Below, piece after piece: positions 15,540-21,800 of a stretch of DNA of 25,105 nucleotides (within the stretch, counting starts at the first letter, position 1; every line of letters begins with the position of its first letter). Origin of the DNA: an uncultured Angelakisella sp. (lineage in GTDB: Bacteria > Bacillota > Clostridia > Oscillospirales > Ruminococcaceae). Made by a program: the position numbers and the translations under genes. The notes under the pieces were generated by a model. It saw nothing but the letters and a program-made list of their open reading frames with translations, was not told the origin of the DNA and did no database searches. Location of the stretch: NCBI GenBank assembly GCA_904420255.1, contig CAJFUT010000028.1, forward strand, positions 1-25,105. Reading direction: 5' to 3'.

Positions 15540-16025
15540 TTTGATTCTACCATGCTCCTCTCCTGTTGTAAAGCTTAGAAATACTTTTTCTATATAAATA
15601 TGAATTTCTGTTCTTGCTTTTTGGTTGTTTTGCCACTGAATTTTCACGTCCTGTATAGTATCACATACTAGGTGTACCGACTTGTAAAACATTGTGGAAA
15701 AATTTCAAAACACCGTAGTAAAGTAAATCTTTGATCTTTGGATTTATCATTCTGCGAGGATGTCAGCTTGGCCAACCTGGACCTCTCCTCCGGACCAGGG
15801 AGATCGTGAGGTGAAGCTACTGTCAGGCCAAAATTCTCCAGCTCGTGGCTTCCTATCAGGATGTGACCGCTGTCAGGAACCCAGACGCTTCAGTGTGTCC
15901 ACCTTTTAAGGCATGATTGTCAATACCCCTTCCAGGATTATGGGCACCCAGACTGCAAAAAATTATCATCATGGGCCAGATGAAGGCCCTGAAGATCTTA
16001 ATTCAGGAAGGGTTCCTCCCGGACT
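15540..16025. other. Gene-free stretch, possibly decayed coding sequence
   Basis: No intact gene is seen here. 15540-15740 is AT-rich, while 15750-16025 returns to ordinary GC. One + strand frame gives broken coding-like pieces, such as REIV, then AKILQLVASYQDVTAV, and MKALKILIQEGFLPDFDI, interrupted by stops. This could be the remains of a gene, but I do not recognise the family. Confidence 0.3.
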
Positions 16026-16054
16026 TTGACATCCACCGCACCTGAGGCTATAAT
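16026..16054 (+). promoter_or_regulatory. Consensus sigma-A promoter of ridA
   Basis: TTGACA (16026-16031), exactly 17 nt, then TATAAT (16049-16054): both boxes match the consensus perfectly. The predicted transcript starts near 16061, leaving a leader of about 150 nt before the ridA ATG. Confidence 0.85.
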
Positions 16055-16060
16055 GAAAAG

Positions 16061-16212
16061 TAAGTATCACCGCCGCCCCCGGCTTCCTTTACAGTTGTTC
16101 TTCCCAGTATTGATGGGTGCTCAGCCGGGGGTACGCCGGATTATTTCTGTAAAACAGCCAGATTCGGGGAGGATCCGCCTCCCCGGCAGGCTTGAAAGGA
16201 AGGATTATAACC
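16061..16212 (+). promoter_or_regulatory. Structured 5' leader of ridA
   Basis: Three stems can be read. CCCCCGGC (16076-16083) pairs with GCCGGGGG (16124-16131), enclosing CCC/GGG. CTGT (16147-16150) pairs with ACAG (16154-16157). CGGGGAGG (16165-16172) pairs with CCTCCCCG (16178-16185) just before the ribosome binding site. It matches no riboswitch class I recognise; control of translation is possible. Confidence 0.45.
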
Positions 16213-16590
16213 ATGAAAAAGCAAATCAGCACCGACAAAGCCCCCGCCGCCATCGGCCCCTATTCCCAGGGCACAGCCAGCAGCGAGCTGGTCTTTGTGT
16301 CCGGCCAGCTCCCTGTGGACCCCGCCACCGGCATTATGCCCGACAGCGTGGAGGAGCAGACCAGGCAGTCCCTGACCAATGTCAAGAGCATCCTGGAAAG
16401 CGCCGGCTCCGGCCTGGATAAGGTCCTAAAAACCACCGTTTTCCTCAAGCACATTGAAGACTTCGCCGCCATGAACAAGGTGTATGAATCCATGTTCGCC
16501 GGCACCGTCTTCCCCGCCCGCTCCGCCATCGAGGTGGGCGCCCTGCCCAAGGACGCCCTGGTGGAGGTGGAGGCCATCGCCACCCTGTAA
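16213..16590 (+). CDS. ridA: RidA-family enamine/imine deaminase
   Basis: A 125-aa protein of the RidA/YjgF family. It hydrolyses reactive 2-aminoacrylate and related imines, made by PLP enzymes, to keto acids and ammonia, and works as a cytoplasmic trimer. It starts with STDKAPAAIGPYSQG, followed by VFVSGQLPVDPATG. The carboxylate-binding arginine is R103 in PARSAIEVGALP, and acidic E118/E120 lie in LVEVEAIA at the end; together these match deaminase-competent RidA. The ATG at 16213 follows GGAAGGA; an in-frame TTG at 16192 lies before that site. It is transcribed alone from its own consensus promoter. It may serve the nearby MalY/PatB-type enzyme, but no GntR operator precedes it, so a housekeeping role is equally likely. 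Confidence 0.95.
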   Translation: MKKQISTDKAPAAIGPYSQGTASSELVFVSGQLPVDPATGIMPDSVEEQTRQSLTNVKSILESAGSGLDKVLKTTVFLKHIEDFAAMNKVYESMFAGTVFPARSAIEVGALPKDALVEVEAIATL

Positions 16591-16607
16591 GGGCCTTACC
16601 CACGCTG

Positions 16608-16647
16608 AAAAGGAGAGGGACGCCCCCGGGCGTTTCCCCTCCTTTTT
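16608..16647 (+). terminator. Intrinsic terminator of ridA
   Basis: AAAAGGAG...CGCCC pairs with GGGCG...CTCCTTTT in a long stem, followed by more T. It starts 18 nt after the ridA stop. Confidence 0.85.
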
Positions 16648-16762
16648 TGATGACGGGGCAGATGCCTGGCGCCTGATCTATAGTCATGGGCCAATTGGAT
16701 AGATTTCCTACCACACGCAGAGCGAGCGCAGCGGGTGGATCACCCAACCCAGCGGCCCACCA

Positions 16763-16788
16763 AAAAAGCACCCTCCAGGGTGCTTTTT
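16763..16788. terminator. Strong palindromic bidirectional terminator
   Basis: AAAAAGCACCCT (16763-16774) and AGGGTGCTTTTT (16777-16788) are perfect reverse complements around CC. The A and T runs allow termination on both strands. It may end leftward transcripts from the tRNA region. Confidence 0.75.
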
Positions 16789-16820
16789 CTTTGGTGCGGC
16801 CAAACTGCTTCCACCTTCTT

Positions 16821-17107
16821 GGACACGGGCGAAAACCCCGGACAAAGCAAAAGCCTGGAACGCGAAACGGCTCCAGGCCCTGCCTGGTGGCATCGGCGGT
16901 CAGTTAAGATTTGTTTTGGACGCGTGCAAAAATTTTTGGACAAAGCAAAAACCTGGAGCGCGAAACGGCTCCAGGCCCCTGCCTGGTGGCATCGGCGGTT
17001 AGTTTAGATTTGTTTTGGACGCGTGCAAAAATTTTTGGACAAAGCAAAAACCTGGAGCGCGAAATGGCTCCAGGCCCCTGCCTGGTGGCATCGGCGGTCA
17101 ATTTCCA
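16821..17107 (-). repeat. Three tandem copies of a 97-99-bp tRNA 3'-flank/terminator unit
   Basis: Units begin at GGAC(A/G)CG at 16821, 16918 and 17017. Units 2 and 3 are nearly identical and unit 1 has diverged. Each contains a stem CCTGGAGC/GCTCCAGG (for example 16952-16959 with 16968-16975) with an A run that becomes a T run on the - strand. Each therefore reads as a leftward terminator. CCTGGTGGCATCGGCGG follows. The fourth, diverged copy is the real terminator of tRNA-Val at 17312-17381. No tRNA bodies remain in units 1-3. Confidence 0.8.
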
Positions 17108-17311
17108 TCGCAAACACCCGCAAAAGGGTGGTAGCGACAGCGAGCCGTCGCGAGGGCGCTTGCAACCGAGCAGACGAGCCGAGCGTGCCCTTTTGCGGAA
17201 AAGGAGGAGCAAGGGAGCGGGCGGATGGCTTCTTTCTTGCCGAAGGCAAAAAAGAAACGGTCGCAAAGCGGACTTTGCGACCACGTGGGAGGCACAGTTT
17301 CGATCTGTTTT
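17108..17311. repeat. Hairpin-dense non-coding block
   Basis: Nested inverted repeats are visible: CCGCAAAAGGG (17119-17129) with CCCTTTTGCGG (17187-17197), GCGAC/GTCGC inside it, a GCC-GAA-GGC stem flanked by TTTCTT and AAAAAAGAAA (about 17231-17257), and GGTCGCAAAG (17259-17268) with CTTTGCGACC (17273-17282). I see no credible gene. It looks like an interspersed palindromic element or a structured RNA inserted between terminator copies 3 and 4. Confidence 0.5.
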
Positions 17312-17335
17312 GGACGCGGGTAAAAAGCTTAGGCA

Positions 17336-17372
17336 AAGGAAAAAGGCCCGGAGCGCGAAATGGCTCCAGGCC
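17336..17372 (-). terminator. Terminator of tRNA-Val
   Basis: Read leftward, GGCCTGGAGC pairs with GCTCCGGGCC (plus-strand 17363-17372 and 17345-17354), with one G-U pair. TTTTTCC follows. It begins 9 nt after the tRNA 3' end. Confidence 0.8.
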
Positions 17373-17381
17373 CTTGCCTGG

Positions 17382-17458
17382 TGGTGGAAACGCACGGGCT
17401 CGAACCGTGGACCTCCTGCGTGTGAAGCAGGCGCTCTGACCAGCTGAGCTACGCTTCC
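17382..17458 (-). tRNA. tRNA-Val (anticodon CAC)
   Basis: Seventy-seven nt including an encoded CCA. The acceptor stem GGAAGCG pairs with CGTTTCC (one G-U pair), followed by A and CCA at 17382-17384. The D arm is GCTC...GAGC. The anticodon stem CCTGC/GCAGG encloses the loop TTCACAC, giving anticodon CAC, which reads GUG (valine). The T arm is CACGG-TTCGAGC-CCGTG. All arms are intact. Confidence 0.95.
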
Positions 17459-17476
17459 ATTTTGGGCTGCTCGATT

Positions 17477-17505
17477 ATTATACTATAAAACCCTCCAGGT
17501 TGCAA
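17477..17505 (-). promoter_or_regulatory. Promoter of tRNA-Val
   Basis: On the - strand TTGCAA (17505-17500), 17 nt, then TATAAT (17482-17477). The -10 is 18 nt from the mature tRNA 5' end, a typical layout for a strong tRNA promoter. Confidence 0.85.
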
Positions 17506-17593
17506 GTCTAAATTTTATTTTTTCTCCAAAAAGGGGCACTTTGCCGGGGACCCCGGAATAGTATGGGGGGAAACCAAGAAAGGAGCGAGCCCG

Positions 17594-18226
17594 ATGGAAC
17601 AACAATACTACCCCTTCCGGCTGGAACCCCTGAACTACCGCTTCAATGACCTGGAGCCCTACCTGGACCTTCAAACCGTCCTGCTCCATCACGGGAACCA
17701 CCAGCAGCATTATGTGGATGAACTGAACGCGGCCATGGAGTTCTGGCCTCTCTACCAGGAATGGAGCCTGGTCCAGCTGCTGCGCAACCCCAGCCAGCTC
17801 CCCCTGAAGCTTCAGATCCAGGTGCGCCAGGACGGGGGTGGCGTCTTTAACCATCAGTTCTACTTTGATTCCATGGAACCGGCGTCGGGCCAGCAGCCCA
17901 GCCCCGCCCTGGAGAACCTGATCCGCCGCAATTTCGGCACCATGGATTCCTTCCGCCAGCAGTTTATGGACGCCGCAGGCCGGGTCTTCGGCTCCGGCTG
18001 GGTGTGGCTGGTGGCGGACCCTCAGGGGCGGCTGCGCATCATCACCACAAAGGAGCAGGAAACCCCGCTGGCCATGAACCTGACCCCTCTCCTCAACGCC
18101 GACCTGTGGGAGCACGCCTACTACCTCCAGTACAAAAACCACCGGGCCCGCTACCTGGATTCCTGGTGGAACCTGATCAACTGGGCCCAGGTGGAGCGGC
18201 GGTACAACGACCGGGTCCGCCTGTGA
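17594..18226 (+). CDS. Fe/Mn-type superoxide dismutase
   Basis: A 210-aa enzyme that converts superoxide to oxygen and hydrogen peroxide. The four metal ligands are in place: H32 (LLHHGNHQQHYV), H87 (FNHQFYF), D170 and H174 (DLWEHAYYLQY). GSGWVWLV (133-140) is also typical. Some second-sphere positions are unusual: the FYW after the second histidine is FYF (F91), and the usual GGH or AAQ before it is GGGVF. Iron versus manganese therefore cannot be predicted safely. There is no signal peptide. AAAGGAG lies 8 nt before the ATG. The gene is divergent from tRNA-Val and ends at a strong terminator. In C. difficile a SodA is part of the spore coat, so a spore role is conceivable here but unproven. 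Confidence 0.9.
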   Translation: MEQQYYPFRLEPLNYRFNDLEPYLDLQTVLLHHGNHQQHYVDELNAAMEFWPLYQEWSLVQLLRNPSQLPLKLQIQVRQDGGGVFNHQFYFDSMEPASGQQPSPALENLIRRNFGTMDSFRQQFMDAAGRVFGSGWVWLVADPQGRLRIITTKEQETPLAMNLTPLLNADLWEHAYYLQYKNHRARYLDSWWNLINWAQVERRYNDRVRL

Positions 18227-18234
18227 CGGCGCCC

Positions 18235-18271
18235 AAAAAGCCCCCGGAGGGCGTGCTCCCGGGGGCTTTTT
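18235..18271. terminator. Bidirectional terminator between sod and the FAD oxidoreductase
   Basis: AAAAAGCCCCCGG (18235-18247) pairs with CCGGGGGCTTTTT (18259-18271), giving 13 bp with A and T tracts on both sides. It separates convergent genes. Confidence 0.9.
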
Positions 18272-18280
18272 CTTACTGTG

Positions 18281-19741
18281 TCAATCCTTCAGGGCCGCCA
18301 GGAATTCCTCCCGGGTGACCCGCCTGGCCCCCTCCCGCTGGACGTCGGTGAGGTCATCCAGGAGATGGTCCTCCCCCACCTCCCGCCGGAGGATTTCCAG
18401 AATCCGGGGGCGGCAGAAATTCCCCTGGCAGAAGCCCATGGAGGCCCGGGTCCGCCGCTTCACCCCGTCCACCGTGACCACCGGGATGCCCCGGTGGATG
18501 GCGTCCACAATCTCCCGCTCCCGCACCTGCTCGCACCGGCAGACCATCCGCTCTGGGGAGGGGGGCAGCTGGGCCAGGGCCATGGCCTCCTTCATGGGCA
18601 GGAATTCCTTGTCCCGGCGGATCACCGGCTCCCGGAAGGGGTCGTAGTCCGGCTTCTCCTCCAGAGGGAGCCCCTGGGCGGCCAGCTCCTCCGCCAGGAG
18701 GTCGGCGATGGCGGGGGAGGAGGTGAGCCCCGGGGACTGGATCCCCGCGGCGTTGAGGAAGCCTGGGGTCCCGCCGGCCCCCACGATAAAGTCATCGGTG
18801 GAGGACACCGCCCGGACCCCGGCAAAGCTGCGGATGAACCGGGCGGGGTCCATCTTCCCGGTGGTGAGGCAGCCCTGGCGGTAGATGGCCGCCAGCCGCT
18901 CCGGATGGGTGCCCCGGTCGAAATCCCCCTCCTGGTCGATGGCGTCCGGCCCCAGGAGCAGGTTGCCGTGGTAGGTGGGGGTCACCAGGATCCCCTTCCC
19001 CATTTTGGAGGGCATCTGGAACACCACGGTGTTCAGCAGGCTGCCGGTGCCCCGGGCAAAGAGGATATATTCCCCGGTGCGGGGCCGGATGGAGAAGGCG
19101 GCGGGGTTCACCATCTGGTCCACCCGGGCGGACTCCAGCCCGGCGCAGTTGATGACAAAGCGGCTCCGAAGCTCCCCCCGGGGGGTGACCACCGTAAAGG
19201 CCCCCTCCTCCCGGCGGATGGCGGTGACCGGGCTGCGCAGCAGCAGCCGGACCCCGTTTTTCACCGCGTTTTCCCCCAGGGCAATGGCCATTTCATAGGG
19301 GGAGCAGACCCCCGCCCCCCGGCACCACAGGGCGTAGGCCGCCTGGGGGTTGAGGTTGGGCTCCAGCTCCAGGATTTTCTCCCGGCCCAGGATTTCCAGG
19401 TCGGGGAGGCCGTTTTGCTTCCCGTTCTCCTCCATGGCCCGGAGCTTGGGCAGGTCCGCCGGGTCGGTGGTGATCACCAGGCTGCCGATGGGATCAAAGC
19501 CGAAATGCAGCTCCCGGTCCAGCTGGGCGAACTGCCGCCGCCCCTGGTAGCAGAGGCGGCCCTTTAATTTTTCGTGGCTTTCGGCGTAGCCGCCGTGGAC
19601 GATGGCGCTGTTGGCCTTGGTGGCCCCCATGGCCACGTCGGCCTCCTTTTCCACCACGGCGATGCTCAGGCGGTAGCGGCTCAGGCGGCGGGCGGCGGCA
19701 AGGCCCACCACCCCGGCGCCGATGATGCAGACATCCAGCAC
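18281..19741 (-). CDS. GlpA-like FAD-dependent oxidoreductase with BFD-type [2Fe-2S] domain
   Basis: A 486-aa flavoprotein of the DAO/glycerol-3-phosphate dehydrogenase family. The FAD-binding Rossmann motif is at the N-terminus (CIIGAGVVGLAAARRLSRY), followed by GATKANSAIVHGGY, which is typical of anaerobic GlpA-like enzymes. The C-terminal 88 residues are a bacterioferritin-ferredoxin-like domain with C401, C403, C438 and C443 (VCRCEQV, GFCQGNFC), expected to bind a [2Fe-2S] cluster. The GTG at 19741 is preceded by AAGGGGAGGA and lies 19 nt after the ABC ATPase stop; the in-frame ATG further upstream overlaps that gene. No glycerol kinase or GlpB/GlpC-like partner is nearby. The substrate could be glycerol-3-phosphate or another hydroxy or amino acid. 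Confidence 0.9.
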   Translation of the reverse strand: MLDVCIIGAGVVGLAAARRLSRYRLSIAVVEKEADVAMGATKANSAIVHGGYAESHEKLKGRLCYQGRRQFAQLDRELHFGFDPIGSLVITTDPADLPKLRAMEENGKQNGLPDLEILGREKILELEPNLNPQAAYALWCRGAGVCSPYEMAIALGENAVKNGVRLLLRSPVTAIRREEGAFTVVTPRGELRSRFVINCAGLESARVDQMVNPAAFSIRPRTGEYILFARGTGSLLNTVVFQMPSKMGKGILVTPTYHGNLLLGPDAIDQEGDFDRGTHPERLAAIYRQGCLTTGKMDPARFIRSFAGVRAVSSTDDFIVGAGGTPGFLNAAGIQSPGLTSSPAIADLLAEELAAQGLPLEEKPDYDPFREPVIRRDKEFLPMKEAMALAQLPPSPERMVCRCEQVREREIVDAIHRGIPVVTVDGVKRRTRASMGFCQGNFCRPRILEILRREVGEDHLLDDLTDVQREGARRVTREEFLAALKD

Positions 19742-19760
19742 AGGCTTCCTCCCCTTTCCC

Positions 19761-20834
19761 TCAGGTGATAATCCGCAGGCTCTCCCCGGTCCCGTCGTCG
19801 GGGAACACCAGATACTCCCGGATGGAGAGGGAAACCCGCTCCCCCGGGTCCATGGCTTCATACCGGTCGGGGTCCTCGATGAGGCGGATCACCGCGCCCC
19901 CCACATCCACCCGGAAATCGGACACGTCCCCCAGGAAATACTTGTTTACCACCGTCCCGGTGAGCTGCCCGCCCCCCGGCGGCACCAGGGAGAGGTTTTC
20001 GGGGCGCACCGCCACCACCACCTTCCCGGCGCAGGGGCCCTGGTACCCCATAGACTGCCCCAGGCCGGTGAGCTCGATGCGCCCGCCCCGCACCTCACCC
20101 TGGAGGAAGTCCACCTTCCCCACAAAATCCGCCACAAACTGGTTGGCGGGGCTGCGGTAGATCTCCACCGGGGTGCCCACCTGCTGGATGACCCCCCGGT
20201 TGATGATGACGATGCGGTCGGACATGGCCATGGCCTCGGTCTGGTCGTGGGTGACATAGATCACCGTCAGCCCCAGCTGGCGCTGGATTTCCTTGATCTC
20301 GTACCGCATATTCTCCCGGAGCTTGGCATCCAGGTTGGAGAGGGGCTCGTCCAGCAGCAGGAGCCTGGGCTCGGCCACCAGGGCCCGGCCCAGGGCCACC
20401 CGCTGCTGCTGCCCGCCGGAAAGCTGGTTGGGCATCCGGCCGGCATACTGCTCCAGATGCACCACCCGGAGGATCTGCTCCACCCGGCGCTCCAGCTCCT
20501 GGCGGGGGGTCTTTTTGATCCTGAGGGGATAGGCCACGTTGTCAAAGACGGTCATGTGGGGCCAGACGGCATAGGATTGGAACACCATGCCGATGTCCCG
20601 CTTCTCCGGGGGGACAAAGGTCCTTTCCGAGCTGACCGCCCGGCCGTCGATGCTGATTTCCCCGGCGGTGGGCTTTTCAAAGCCGGCGATCATCCGCAGC
20701 ATGGTGGTCTTGCCGCAGCCCGAGGGCCCCAGCAGGGTGACAAACTCCCCGTCCCCGAATTCCTGGCTGAAGTCCCGGAGGACCTGGGTATCCCCGAAGG
20801 ATTTTTGGACGTTTTTCACGGTGACGCTGGACAA
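19761..20834 (-). CDS. ABC transporter ATP-binding protein (PotA/FbpC/UgpC type)
   Basis: A 357-aa ATPase for an importer of the spermidine, iron(III), phosphonate or sugar-phosphate class. Walker A GPSGCGKTT (36-44), Q-loop in MVFQSYAVWPHMTVFDNV, signature LSGGQQQR (138-145), Walker B LLLLDEPLSNLDA (158-170) and the switch histidine in YVTHDQTEAM are all intact. The C-terminal 110 residues form TOBE-type regulatory strands (VAVRPENLSLVP). I chose the TTG at 20834, 7 nt after AAGGAGGG; the upstream in-frame TTG lies before that site. No permease or binding-protein gene is in the window, so the ATPase is separated from its partners or serves several importers. It is followed closely by the FAD oxidoreductase. 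The substrate is not predictable. Confidence 0.92.
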   Translation of the reverse strand: MSSVTVKNVQKSFGDTQVLRDFSQEFGDGEFVTLLGPSGCGKTTMLRMIAGFEKPTAGEISIDGRAVSSERTFVPPEKRDIGMVFQSYAVWPHMTVFDNVAYPLRIKKTPRQELERRVEQILRVVHLEQYAGRMPNQLSGGQQQRVALGRALVAEPRLLLLDEPLSNLDAKLRENMRYEIKEIQRQLGLTVIYVTHDQTEAMAMSDRIVIINRGVIQQVGTPVEIYRSPANQFVADFVGKVDFLQGEVRGGRIELTGLGQSMGYQGPCAGKVVVAVRPENLSLVPPGGGQLTGTVVNKYFLGDVSDFRVDVGGAVIRLIEDPDRYEAMDPGERVSLSIREYLVFPDDGTGESLRIIT

Positions 20835-20941
20835 AGGACATCCCTCCTTTTTCCTCAAAACACAGCGATTGGGGGCTGCCCTGGCAGCAGCTCCCCGCTC
20901 CCAGCCCCGGCGCGGGCCGGGGAGCCGGGGCTCCCGGAGCC

Positions 20942-21781
20942 CTATCCTACGGCATCTAAGTATTCCTCCAGGCAGATGCCCTGCTCCATGATTTTGGCGG
21001 CGTGCTCCTCCCCCACATAGCGGAAGTGCCAGGGCTCAAAATTGATGCCGGTGATCTCCACCTTGTCCTGGGGATAGCGGAGGATGAAGCCGAACCGGGC
21101 ACAGTTCTCCTTGAGCCAAATGGCCTCCGGGTCGTCGGCGAATTCCTCCACCAGGTCGCTGTACTTGGTGTAGTAATCGCTGGAGACGATGTCCATGGCA
21201 AGGCCGGTGTGGTGCTCGCTGGTGCCGGGAGGCGCCACCCACTTGGCGGCCTCCACCCGGGCGGAGGCCTCGTCGTAGCCCATGGCGATATATTCGGCGA
21301 CTTTGTTGTCGTAAAGGACCTGGCTGCGCTCCAGGGTGCGGTAGCCCGAGATGATGGTGAGATTGATGCCGTCCGCCTGGGCGGCGTCCAGCAGGGCCTG
21401 GATGTTCTCGACGATACGGCTGTCAAAGTTATAGCCGCCCACCTGGGTCAGCTCAATATCCAGCTCCGACTCGATGGCGTGGGTGGGGTTCACCAGCACC
21501 AGGCGCCAATCGGTGGGGTCCACCGGGACGCTGTCCCCCTCGGAGGCCGGCTCCTCCGGCTCCTGGGAGGCGGACTCGCTCTCCGGCTGGCTTTCAGGCT
21601 CAGAGCTGCTCTGGGAGCTGCTTTCCGGCTGGCTGGAGGAGCTTCCCTCCGGCTCCCCGTCCAGGCCCAGGAAGCCCCAGAGCCACCGTACCGCCAGGGC
21701 GAGGAGCACCGTCACAATCAGCACAAACACCACCCGCCGGACCAGATACTTGGTTTCCAGCTTTTTTCTTCTGCGGGACAT
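20942..21781 (-). CDS. VanY-type D-alanyl-D-alanine carboxypeptidase (M15B), membrane-anchored
   Basis: A 279-aa cell-wall peptidase that trims the terminal D-Ala from peptidoglycan stem peptides. A basic start and one transmembrane helix (about 14-36) anchor it outside the membrane. Residues 45-85 are a Ser/Glu/Pro/Gln-rich low-complexity linker through the wall. The catalytic domain carries SGYRT (145-149), the zinc motif SEHHTGLAMD with H190 and D197, and FEPWHFRYVG with E249 and H252, which completes the M15B set. The ATG has AAGAGGTGA upstream. The gene follows rsmE by 19 nt. The 107-nt gap to the ABC ATPase is very GC-rich and holds a strong hairpin. A housekeeping role is more likely than vancomycin resistance, since no van genes are present. 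Confidence 0.92.
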   Translation of the reverse strand: MSRRRKKLETKYLVRRVVFVLIVTVLLALAVRWLWGFLGLDGEPEGSSSSQPESSSQSSSEPESQPESESASQEPEEPASEGDSVPVDPTDWRLVLVNPTHAIESELDIELTQVGGYNFDSRIVENIQALLDAAQADGINLTIISGYRTLERSQVLYDNKVAEYIAMGYDEASARVEAAKWVAPPGTSEHHTGLAMDIVSSDYYTKYSDLVEEFADDPEAIWLKENCARFGFILRYPQDKVEITGINFEPWHFRYVGEEHAAKIMEQGICLEEYLDAVG

Positions 21782-21800
21782 GGAAAATCACCTCTTGATT

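Noticed and set aside
15480..15692. 70-aa - strand open frame upstream of the TRAP gene
   Set aside because: It lacks a ribosome binding site, covers the operator and is AT-rich promoter DNA; no recognisable domain.
16821..17107. CRISPR array
   Set aside because: The unit is about 98 bp with no separate unique spacers; each unit is a terminator flank.
16735..17447. Open frames across the tRNA-flank repeats
   Set aside because: Their translations only repeat the terminator unit and run through the tRNA gene; not coding.
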